Source: an uncultured Lachnospiraceae bacterium (lineage in GTDB: Bacteria > Bacillota > Clostridia > Lachnospirales > Lachnospiraceae). Taken from it: a stretch of 22,110 nucleotides of DNA. Shown here piece by piece: positions 16,381 through 22,110 of the stretch; position 1 is the first letter of the stretch, and each line of letters begins with the position of its first letter. A model generated the notes under the pieces. That model made no database searches. It was given only the letters and a program-made list of their open reading frames with translations, and was not told the origin of the DNA. Where the stretch lies: contig CADCPP010000063.1 in assembly GCA_902803355.1 (NCBI GenBank), forward strand, positions 1 through 22,110, given 5' to 3'. Both the position numbers and the translations under genes were made by a program.

Positions 16381-17177
16381 TCGTATTCCATCACGTTCAG
16401 GACCGTCTCCCCGTCGATCTGCGCCGCGCAGGGACGGGTAAATTTCACATGCACCTTGTTGCCTTTGATCACGGTCACCCTGTCCGTCATCTCCACGTGC
16501 TTTCCTTCAAAGATCTTCGGGAACGCGATCAGGGTCTGCAGCCTGGACCTGCTGCAGTAGATCATCACTGTCAGTTTGTCGGAGAAGCGGTCCTGGCCGG
16601 GTGCCAGCATCATGCCGCCGCCGCAGTAGCGTCCCTTCATGGCCGGAGCCAGCCAAATATTGTGGAATTCGCGGGTCACGCCGTCCACGGTCACCACCGC
16701 GTCGCCGGGCTTGTAATCATAGAGCACGCCCTTGATCGCGATCGAGGTATAGTTGATCTTCTTTCCAGGCGTTTTGGCCTTGATCTTGTCCGCGACCTCG
16801 CAGCAGTAGCCGTCGATGCCGTAGCTCATGTTGTTGATGAACTTCCATTCTTTGCCGTTTACGCGCGCTGTCGGCAGGTTTTTCAGGTAGGGATTCAGCA
16901 GGATCTCCTTCCCCGGCTTTTCTCCGATATCATTCAGAAAATCATTCCCGCTGCCGTTGCCGAGCAGGTAGACCTTGTTCTTCAGCTTCTCGCAGTCCAC
17001 GGCATTGATCAGGTGGTTGATGGTCCCGTCGCCGCCGATCAGCACCACCTCATCCTCCGCGGCAAGATCAGCAAAGAAGGACGGATAATCCGTCTTTGTC
17101 GCGTCAAGCAGCTCCGCACCCGGCACATCGAGCCTGATCCCGTTATTGGCCAGCGGATTGTACAGATAGTATTTCAT
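16368..17177 (-). CDS. Diacylglycerol kinase-family lipid kinase (269 aa)
   Basis: DAGK-catalytic-fold enzymes phosphorylate diacylglycerol or related lipids with ATP at the membrane surface. IGGDGTINHLIN (residues 47-58) is the nucleotide-binding GGDGT motif and LGNGSGNDF (72-80) the second conserved loop; IDGYCCEVAD and the AAQIDGE strand near the C-terminus also fit. The N-terminus is short (YNPLANNG then directly to the Rossmann-like strand), making it 20-40 residues shorter than YegS or DgkB. AGGAGG precedes the ATG at 17177. It follows the YhhN gene by 20 nt, so the two are cotranscribed and probably both act on membrane lipids. Confidence 0.87.
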   Translation of the reverse strand: MKYYLYNPLANNGIRLDVPGAELLDATKTDYPSFFADLAAEDEVVLIGGDGTINHLINAVDCEKLKNKVYLLGNGSGNDFLNDIGEKPGKEILLNPYLKNLPTARVNGKEWKFINNMSYGIDGYCCEVADKIKAKTPGKKINYTSIAIKGVLYDYKPGDAVVTVDGVTREFHNIWLAPAMKGRYCGGGMMLAPGQDRFSDKLTVMIYCSRSRLQTLIAFPKIFEGKHVEMTDRVTVIKGNKVHVKFTRPCAAQIDGETVLNVMEYEAEL

Positions 17178-17197
17178 GATAAGCCTCCTGTTATCAT

Positions 17198-17857
17198 TTA
17201 TTTCATGATCAGTCCAAGCACGATCAGGAATTCTCCCAGCGAATAGGTCAGCATGACCAGAAAATGCGTCTTCAGACGGCTGTCCTTCTTAAAGCGCACA
17301 AAGAAGAGCGATGAGTCGGAAACAAAGAACAGCAGCGCGCCGGCGGCCGTAATGATCCCGGCGGTCCCGCCCACGGTCATGGCCCTGAACCAGGCAAAGC
17401 AGTTCATCAGCCCGTTGATGATGAGGTAGGCCAGCATCGGGTAAAACAGCCCCTTCGGCAGATGCGGCCGCAGGTCCTTGAAAATGATCAGCGCCGCCGC
17501 GGTAAAGAGGGCGGGAAGCGCGATCAGGCACCATAACGGGATCCTGCCGAAGTCGGTCTGCTTCACATAGCTCAGGATGAAAAAGCCATGGCTGAGCATG
17601 AAGGCGATGCCCCCGGCCGTAAACCAGGTGGTCCCCTTCGGGATCAGCAGCATATCACCCAGCCAGGAGAGTCCGAGCGCCAGGACAACGGTCAGCACGA
17701 TAGGATCCGCCGCGCAAAGATAAAAGCCGATCAGGCCGATCAGAATGAACGGCTTGGTCTTATTCCTCAGCGGCTTATTCTGCTGCAAAGACGCTGCCAG
17801 ATGGATCACCGCAGACACGGCGAACACGGCCAGCATCAGAAGCTTTATTCCCTGCAT
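17198..17857 (-). CDS. YhhN-family membrane protein, putative lysoplasmalogenase
   Basis: YhhN/TMEM86 proteins are multi-pass hydrolases; TMEM86 members cleave the vinyl-ether bond of lysoplasmalogens. The KTKPF segment (residues 33-37), SWLGDMLL (64-71) with its conserved Asp, FMLSHGFFI around 86-94, and the SDSSLFFVRF then LVMLTYSLGEFLIVLGL end are family marks. About eight hydrophobic segments fill the 219 aa. The ATG at 17857 has AAAGGAG. Plasmalogens are made by many anaerobic Clostridia, which fits this role. A consensus -10 (TATAAT) promoter lies just upstream. Confidence 0.87.
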   Translation of the reverse strand: MQGIKLLMLAVFAVSAVIHLAASLQQNKPLRNKTKPFILIGLIGFYLCAADPIVLTVVLALGLSWLGDMLLIPKGTTWFTAGGIAFMLSHGFFILSYVKQTDFGRIPLWCLIALPALFTAAALIIFKDLRPHLPKGLFYPMLAYLIINGLMNCFAWFRAMTVGGTAGIITAAGALLFFVSDSSLFFVRFKKDSRLKTHFLVMLTYSLGEFLIVLGLIMK

Positions 17858-17876
17858 ACGAACTCCTTTCTACCTT

Positions 17877-17906
17877 ATTATAGCGCTTTGACAAAGCCGT
17901 CCGCAA
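17877..17906 (-). promoter_or_regulatory. Promoter and palindrome before the yhhN-like gene
   Basis: On the minus strand TTGCGG (17906-17901), 18 nt, then a perfect TATAAT (17882-17877) form a promoter; the start would lie about 12 nt before the ATG, giving a very short leader. GCTTTGACAAAGC (17885-17897) is a 13-bp palindrome inside the spacer and is well placed for a repressor. Confidence 0.6.
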
Positions 17907-17923
17907 GACTTTTCTTGCATGAA

Positions 17924-17948
17924 GGGGCATCTGCCCCGGACTTTTTTT
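17924..17948 (+). terminator. Plus-oriented intrinsic terminator in a divergent spacer
   Basis: GGGGCA (17924-17929) pairs with TGCCCC (17932-17937) and is followed by GGAC and seven Ts. A second small hairpin, GCAAGA-CTTT-TCTTGC (17903-17918), lies just before it. No plus-strand gene precedes them; the neighbours are divergent, so it may insulate the downstream promoter or end a short RNA. Confidence 0.5.
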
Positions 17949-17978
17949 GCTTTTCCCTAAAATATTTTTCGCCGCGCA

Positions 17979-18008
17979 TTGCGTGAGAGGGAAGAGGCGT
18001 GCTATACT
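17979..18008 (+). promoter_or_regulatory. Promoter of the E2-like acyltransferase gene
   Basis: TTGCGT (17979-17984), 18 nt, TATACT (18003-18008) with an extended TGC before the -10. The AT palindrome AAAATATTTT (17959-17968) sits where an UP element would lie. The start near 18015 gives a leader of about 50 nt. Confidence 0.65.
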
Positions 18009-18064
18009 TTTCTCAAAGAATCGCACTGAGGCCGCATGGCGTGCGTCCCCGGAAAGAGGTGCTT

Positions 18065-18955
18065 ATGTTCGGAAGAAGACCAGATGGAAGACGGGTAAAA
18101 AATCTTGATCCCGTGGTAAAGATCACCGCTTATGTCATGCCGCAGCGCTGCGATGCGCAGGTCTTTTTAAAGCACAAGGCAGATCTTGAGCTGCTCTCTG
18201 CATATGTCCGCGAACAGGCAAAAAAGGGAGAAAACATCAGCTATATGGCGATCCTTATCGCCGCTTATGTGCGTGCCGTAAGCCGGAATCCGGAAGTGAA
18301 CCGTTTTATCATGAACAAGCAGCTCTTCGCCCGGAACAACTGCTCCGCCGCCTTCACGATGCTGCGCGAGCCGCACAATCCGGATGCCGGCGAGGCCGTC
18401 GCGAAGATCCGCTTTGATCTGACCGATACCCTCTACGACGTGCGTGACCGCATGGATAAGGTGATCCAGGATGCCCGCGGAGAAGACGCCGCGCCGGGCT
18501 TTCTGGATAAGCTGCTGAAATTCGTCTTCGCAGTGCCGGGCCTTGCCACCGTGATCGTGGCGTTAGTCCGGCTCCTGGACCGCTACGGCATCTGCCCGGG
18601 CGCCCTGATCGACGAGCTGCCCTTCCATGTGGGTGCCTACATCACCAATATGGCCTCCATCCGTCTGCACGAGGTCAATCATCACATCTATAATTTCGGC
18701 AACGTCGGGCTCTTCTTCGGCATGGGGACCTCGGAAAAGCTGGCCGTGGAAGAAGGCGGTGCCGTCCGCATGAAGCGCTTTCTGCCTATCGGCATCACGG
18801 CCGATGAGCGGGTCTGCTCCGGCGCGCACTATGCCCGCTTCTTTACCGATATGCGGCACTATCTGCGCCATCCCGAGCTGCTGGAAGAGCCGCCCAAGGA
18901 AATCCGCTTTGATAACGGGCTTGAATATCACGAGCCCAAGGTGAAAAAGGGATAA
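18065..18955 (+). CDS. Lipoyl-less E2/CAT-like acyltransferase domain protein (296 aa)
   Basis: The C-terminal two thirds match the catalytic fold of 2-oxo-acid dehydrogenase E2 and chloramphenicol acetyltransferases: ISYMAILIAAYVRAV (about 58-72), NRFIMNKQLFAR (79-90), ELPFHVGAYITNMAS (184-198), GNVGLFFGMG (212-221) and GITADERVCSGAHYARFF (243-260). E2 and CAT enzymes use the His of HxxxDG; here it reads ERVCSG (248-253), so both His and Asp are replaced. There is no lipoyl or E1/E3-binding domain and no dehydrogenase gene nearby. I start at 18065, 5 nt after GAGG; the open frame reaches 17999, but that part overlaps the promoter. I recall similar stand-alone proteins in Lachnospiraceae; their substrate is unknown to me. 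Confidence 0.75.
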   Translation: MFGRRPDGRRVKNLDPVVKITAYVMPQRCDAQVFLKHKADLELLSAYVREQAKKGENISYMAILIAAYVRAVSRNPEVNRFIMNKQLFARNNCSAAFTMLREPHNPDAGEAVAKIRFDLTDTLYDVRDRMDKVIQDARGEDAAPGFLDKLLKFVFAVPGLATVIVALVRLLDRYGICPGALIDELPFHVGAYITNMASIRLHEVNHHIYNFGNVGLFFGMGTSEKLAVEEGGAVRMKRFLPIGITADERVCSGAHYARFFTDMRHYLRHPELLEEPPKEIRFDNGLEYHEPKVKKG

Positions 18956-18971
18956 GCCGAAAGCTGTGACA

Positions 18972-19421
18972 TTAACCCTTGAAATCCTCAGGAAATCTGA
19001 TCATCTCAAGATAGGATAAGGTGCCGAATCCGCATTTGACGTATGCGCTTACGGCCCTTTTATTTTCTTGTTCTGCTTCCAGTCTGTTTACTGCGTCCGG
19101 ATAACGGAGTTTCAGATCATCAAAAAAGCACGTGGCGGCGCCCGTCCCCCTAAGTTCAGGTTCCAGATACAGGTCTTCGATCCACACGCAGCGTCTGCCG
19201 AACTCCGTGCTGTAGCTGTGCGCGATCATTGCGTATCCCTTTACGTTTTCTTCGTCATCGGTAAACACAAAACCGTCCAGGTACGGTGAGTCCGAAAGGC
19301 ACTCGTCAATATCATTCTTGAAGATCTCCTCGGATCCGTTCGTCGAGACGGCGTCGGATGCATAGAAGGTCCTCATCATCTCCAGTACGCGCGGTACATC
19401 TTTCTCGGTCATTTTCCTCAT
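18972..19421 (-). CDS. GNAT-family N-acetyltransferase (149 aa)
   Basis: The layout is that of a GCN5-related acetyltransferase: an MRKMTEKDVPRV opening strand-helix, a central WIEDLYLEPELRGTGAA stretch holding motif A (RGTGAA binds the acetyl-CoA pyrophosphate), and a last NKRAVSAYVKCGF helix-strand. Such enzymes acetylate amines on small molecules or protein ends; the substrate is not readable here. AGGGAG touches an ATG at 19430 with no spacing but is 9 nt from the ATG at 19421, so I prefer 19421. It is convergent with the E2-like gene (16 nt apart) and lies downstream of ybaK on the same strand. Confidence 0.85.
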   Translation of the reverse strand: MRKMTEKDVPRVLEMMRTFYASDAVSTNGSEEIFKNDIDECLSDSPYLDGFVFTDDEENVKGYAMIAHSYSTEFGRRCVWIEDLYLEPELRGTGAATCFFDDLKLRYPDAVNRLEAEQENKRAVSAYVKCGFGTLSYLEMIRFPEDFKG

Positions 19422-19467
19422 CGTTACCATCTCCCTGAAAAGAACTATACGGCCAGGATGGCAAGGC

Positions 19468-19956
19468 TCAGATCAGATCGGCAAAGCGGGCATTTGCCAT
19501 CTCCGCAAGATCCGCCGGCGCAAGCTCTGCCTGAAAGCCGACCTTTCCGGCGCTCACAAACATCGTTTCCTGCTGCTGCGCGGAGCTGTGGATCAGGGTC
19601 GGAAACGGCTTCTTCATCCCGATGGGCGAGCAGCCGCCGTGAATGTACCCGGTCAGGGGAAGGAGCTCCTTCTGTTTGATCATCGTGATGGATTTCTCCC
19701 CGGCGGCGGATGCCGCCTTTTTCAGATCCAGCTCTGCCGCGACCGGGATCACAAAGACATAGTGCTGCCCCGACTTTCCGATGGTCACCAGGGTCTTAAA
19801 GACCTTTGCCGGGTCTTCTCCCAACAGCGCCGCGATCTCTTCTCCGCTCATCGTCGCGTCCGGACGGTAGGTGTGCGCCTGATAGGCGATCTTTTTCCCG
19901 TCCAGGATCCGCATCACATTGGTCTTCTCGTTGTTTTTGCCTGCCAATGTTGTCAT
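19468..19956 (-). CDS. ybaK: Cys-tRNA(Pro)/Cys-tRNA(Cys) deacylase YbaK
   Basis: YbaK hydrolyses cysteine wrongly loaded on tRNA-Pro, protecting translation fidelity. The protein has the single-domain INS/YbaK fold: the N-terminal TNVMRILDGKKI helix, ALLGEDPAKVFKTLV (residues 43-57, K54 as the conserved active-site Lys), and GGCSPIGMKK (107-116). At 162 aa it is the usual size. I start at 19956 with AGGAGA 8 nt upstream; the longer frame to 20004 adds non-family residues. It lies 71 nt after the carboxylesterase gene and 46 nt before the GNAT start on the same strand. Confidence 0.92.
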   Translation of the reverse strand: MTTLAGKNNEKTNVMRILDGKKIAYQAHTYRPDATMSGEEIAALLGEDPAKVFKTLVTIGKSGQHYVFVIPVAAELDLKKAASAAGEKSITMIKQKELLPLTGYIHGGCSPIGMKKPFPTLIHSSAQQQETMFVSAGKVGFQAELAPADLAEMANARFADLI

Positions 19957-20027
19957 TTGCTTATCTCCTGTTCTTTTCCTTTGATTTCCGGATCCGGGCA
20001 GCATTCGTATGGTCTGCCCTGCCTATC

Positions 20028-21863
20028 TTACTTCACGCCGTACAGTTCATCAAGGATCTGATGAAGCTGGGCGTAAGGATCATCCCGCATGATGCAGCCG
20101 GAGGAGCCCTCCGCCGCCTGAGACGAGGTGCCGAATTCCATTACGCGGAGGGCGCCTGATGCCGCATCCCACTTTGTAAGGCCGCTTCCGTTCGGATCGC
20201 CGGTCTTGATGAAGTTCAGGTAATACTGCTTCATCTGCGCGGAGAGGGTGCGGTCGGCTGCGTCATAGAGCTTCGAATCCTCCGGAATATTGCCGTAGAG
20301 GTAGACCTCCTCGCCGCTGTGCCAGTCGCCGAGCCTGCCGTTGGTCTTGGTGAACCAGTAGACGTAGCTCGGGACGCCGCCCTCCTGCGCCTGGCGGGCC
20401 AGGCAGTAGTGGCCGTAGGAAAAGAGCAGTACGGAATCGATCTCCGCCCAGTTTTTCTTTGCTTCAGCGTCCGTCTTTGCCGGATAAAGTGCCAGGACCT
20501 TCTTCGCGTATTCTTCCGGGAAGACCGCGCGGAGCTTCTGCTCGTAATTTTTCAGATTTGCCTGAGAAAAGAGGATGAAGGGCGCAGCCTCCTCGCCGTT
20601 AAAGCCGTGCATCAGGGCTTCCTCATTGAATTCACCCGCAGCATAGGCCTCAAAAGGTGTCTTTGTGAGGGCGTAGCCGTCCACCGTGATATGGTGCTGA
20701 ATGGACATCTCGCCCACGATCTTTTCGGCAGGCAGGGCGCGCAGCTCTTCGATGGTGGAAACGCCCAGGCGCTCTTTCGTCTTCTTCCCGTCGGCAAGCG
20801 CCTTGTCCATCAGGCGGAAGGAATGCGCGGGCTTCGGTGCGGAGACCGTGGAGCTTTCCATGACGGCGCGGCGGAAAAGGCCCTTCGCAAGCGGCGAGGT
20901 GCAGATGGCGCTCACACTGGCGGAGCCTGCGGACTCGCCGGCAAGCGTCACATTGCCCGGATCGCCGCCGAAGGCCGAAATATTGTCGCGGACCCATTTC
21001 AGGGCTTCGATCTGGTCCAGAAGACCGTAGTTTCCGGTGGTGCCGCTTTGCGATTCCGCGGCCAGGGCTTCGTCGGCAAAGTAGCCGAACACGCCCAGGC
21101 GGTAGCCCATATTGACTACGATCACACCCTCATGTGCAAGGCCCTGGCCGCTGTAGTCCTGATACCAGGGCTGGCCGGTCTGGAGGGATCCGCCGTGCAC
21201 GTAAACCAGGACGGGAAGGCCCTTCACGTTTCCTGCCGGCTTCCAGATATTCAGATAAAGCGAGTCCTCGCTGACCGGCGGCCGCCAGTTGTCCGAAAGC
21301 GAGATCTTGTAGTCGTGATAGCCGATGATCTGCGCGAGGGAATCGTAGTAGGGAGAGTTCGTCACCTGCATGGACATGGGGGCGAAATGATCGGCGGCAA
21401 GAACACCGCTCCAGGGCTCCGCCGGCTGCGGCTCGCGCCATCTTAAGGCCCCCACTGGCGGCTTCGCATAGGGGATGCCGGCATAGACTTCGACCTTTTT
21501 ATCTGCCGTATAAATGCCGGTGAGATCGCCCTGCGCGGTATGCAGGACTTCCGTGACGCCGCCGTTTTTCCCGGAGACCGCAGGGACCGAACGAGTGGGT
21601 GGTTTCGAGACCCAGAGGATGCAGGCAAAGACGGCGAGGAGGCCGATAAAGGCGCCGAAGCGCACGAGCCTGCGGCTCTCCTTAAGTTTTTTGCTGCGCA
21701 GAAAGGCGTAGCCTGCGACAGCAAGGACCGCCAGCCCCCAGCCAGGCAGGGTGTGCTTCCCAAGCTCCAGCGCGGCAGCCATGATCAGGCTAAAGAGGAC
21801 CAGCAGGACCTTCCAGAGAATTCCGCGCGAGGGGCGCTTTTCTTTCTTTGCTTTTTCACTCAT
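20028..21863 (-). CDS. Membrane-anchored type-B carboxylesterase (611 aa)
   Basis: This alpha/beta-hydrolase splits carboxylic esters. The carboxylesterase family marks are GIPYAKPPVGALRW (residues 129-142), SEDSLYLNIW (198-207), VYVHGGSLQTG (220-230, oxyanion hole), GNYGLLDQIEALKWV (277-291), and the nucleophile elbow GESAGS (309-314, S311). E424 in FNGEEAAPF and H515 in GDWHSGEE complete the likely triad. Before the catalytic domain are a Lys-rich tail and three hydrophobic segments (about 14-34, 40-56, 67-86), so the enzyme is held at the membrane, probably facing out. I start at 21863 (MSEKAKK); the open frame to 22040 reads through GC-rich hairpin repeats and looks non-coding. The ribosome site is weak. 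Confidence 0.88.
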   Translation of the reverse strand: MSEKAKKEKRPSRGILWKVLLVLFSLIMAAALELGKHTLPGWGLAVLAVAGYAFLRSKKLKESRRLVRFGAFIGLLAVFACILWVSKPPTRSVPAVSGKNGGVTEVLHTAQGDLTGIYTADKKVEVYAGIPYAKPPVGALRWREPQPAEPWSGVLAADHFAPMSMQVTNSPYYDSLAQIIGYHDYKISLSDNWRPPVSEDSLYLNIWKPAGNVKGLPVLVYVHGGSLQTGQPWYQDYSGQGLAHEGVIVVNMGYRLGVFGYFADEALAAESQSGTTGNYGLLDQIEALKWVRDNISAFGGDPGNVTLAGESAGSASVSAICTSPLAKGLFRRAVMESSTVSAPKPAHSFRLMDKALADGKKTKERLGVSTIEELRALPAEKIVGEMSIQHHITVDGYALTKTPFEAYAAGEFNEEALMHGFNGEEAAPFILFSQANLKNYEQKLRAVFPEEYAKKVLALYPAKTDAEAKKNWAEIDSVLLFSYGHYCLARQAQEGGVPSYVYWFTKTNGRLGDWHSGEEVYLYGNIPEDSKLYDAADRTLSAQMKQYYLNFIKTGDPNGSGLTKWDAASGALRVMEFGTSSQAAEGSSGCIMRDDPYAQLHQILDELYGVK

Positions 21864-21915
21864 TGTTCTGTTCGCCGCCGGAGCGGCCCTTTCTGCAGAT
21901 TGTTCCCGCCTGCTC

Positions 21916-22018
21916 CATCCCCGGCGGAGGTCCGCCTGGGATGACACGAGTAGGCGCCTGCTTCGGCTCCGCCCGACAGCAGACCTGCCCATCCCCGACA
22001 GGCGTCCGCCCGGGACGG
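21916..22018. repeat. Two related hairpin repeats upstream of the carboxylesterase
   Basis: CATCCCCGGCGG (21916-21927) inversely matches CCGCCTGGGATG (21932-21943) at 11 of 12 positions. A second unit, CCATCCCCGACAGG (21989-22002) with CCGCCCGGGACGG (22006-22018), has the same shape; in minus-strand RNA most of its differences become G-U pairs. The units are about 40 bp with roughly 70% identity, some 75 bp apart. They may be REP-like elements or leader RNA structure. The surrounding 21864-22110 holds no gene that I can support. Confidence 0.5.
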
Positions 22019-22067
22019 CACGGATATGCGGCGCTTTCACGCAGGCTTACCGGCAGCCTCGTGAACC

Positions 22068-22092
22068 GCGAAAATGCCTGATGCATTTTCGC
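22068..22092. repeat. Perfect inverted repeat near the window end
   Basis: GCGAAAATGC (22068-22077) and GCATTTTCGC (22083-22092) are exact inverses around CTGAT. An outer pair, TTACCG near 22048 and CGGTAA near 22100, could extend the stem with an internal bulge. No T-run follows on either strand directly, so it is not a standard terminator. Its full context lies outside the window. Confidence 0.5.
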
Positions 22093-22110
22093 TGAACCTC
22101 GGTAAAAACC

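Noticed and set aside
21864..22040. 59-codon N-terminal extension of the carboxylesterase
   Set aside because: It is low-complexity Arg/Ser/Gly translation of two GC-rich hairpin repeats; the Lys-rich start at 21863 directly precedes the membrane segments.

Overview
The window looks like a chromosomal segment of a GC-rich (by eye in the high 50s % G+C), strictly anaerobic Firmicute, most likely a gut or rumen Lachnospiraceae-type Clostridium. The reasons are: strong AGGAGG-type ribosome sites before most genes; a 2-hydroxyacyl-CoA dehydratase-type (oxygen-sensitive Fe-S) gene pair; a surface protein with the Cys/GH repeats common in Clostridia; a TldD/PmbA pair; and a lipoyl-less E2-like acyltransferase. 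No tRNA, rRNA, CRISPR array, IS element, integrase or phage gene was seen. High-GC coding gives many long antisense open frames, which are left out.

Layout: (1) 1-1365, minus: the 5' part of a membrane-anchored Cys-repeat protein that runs off the window. (2) 1366-1725: a divergent regulatory region with two promoters, an intrinsic terminator and a possible 23-codon micro-ORF. (3) 1726-4933, plus: two translationally coupled 2-hydroxyacyl-CoA dehydratase-family subunits and a 73-aa one-pass membrane protein. (4) 5026-5631, plus: a SRAP/YedK abasic-site DNA-protein crosslinker. (5) 5733-9365, minus: pyridoxamine kinase, tldD and pmbA, read in that order. (6) 9516-11422, plus: a PhzF-family isomerase, a YwaF-type membrane protein and an AraC C-terminal remnant, closed by a strong terminator. 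(7) 11463-16190, minus: a tight sugar-acid operon read kdgK, gnd, UxuB-like SDR, LarA-like nickel racemase/epimerase. (8) 16368-17857, minus: a YhhN lysoplasmalogenase and a diacylglycerol-kinase-family lipid kinase. (9) 18065-18955, plus: an E2/CAT-like acyltransferase with a degenerate catalytic motif. (10) 18972-21863, minus: a membrane-anchored type-B carboxylesterase, ybaK and a GNAT acetyltransferase. (11) 21864-22110: GC-rich structured repeats, no gene seen.

The most coherent functional unit is the sugar-acid operon. The LarA homologue keeps the nickel-pincer lysine and histidines at exact LarA spacing. It sits next to a D-mannonate oxidoreductase-like SDR, a KDG kinase and 6-phosphogluconate dehydrogenase, which suggests a route linking gluconate and mannonate pools to KDG and the pentose phosphate pathway. 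The least explained unit is the orphan dehydratase pair: it keeps the expected Fe-S cysteines, but no activator ATPase, CoA-transferase or reductase lies nearby and it is followed by a small membrane protein. A looser lipid theme (YhhN lysoplasmalogenase, lipid kinase, YwaF/TMEM164-like protein, membrane carboxylesterase) would suit a plasmalogen-containing anaerobe. Functions are inferred from sequence read by eye; no database search was possible.
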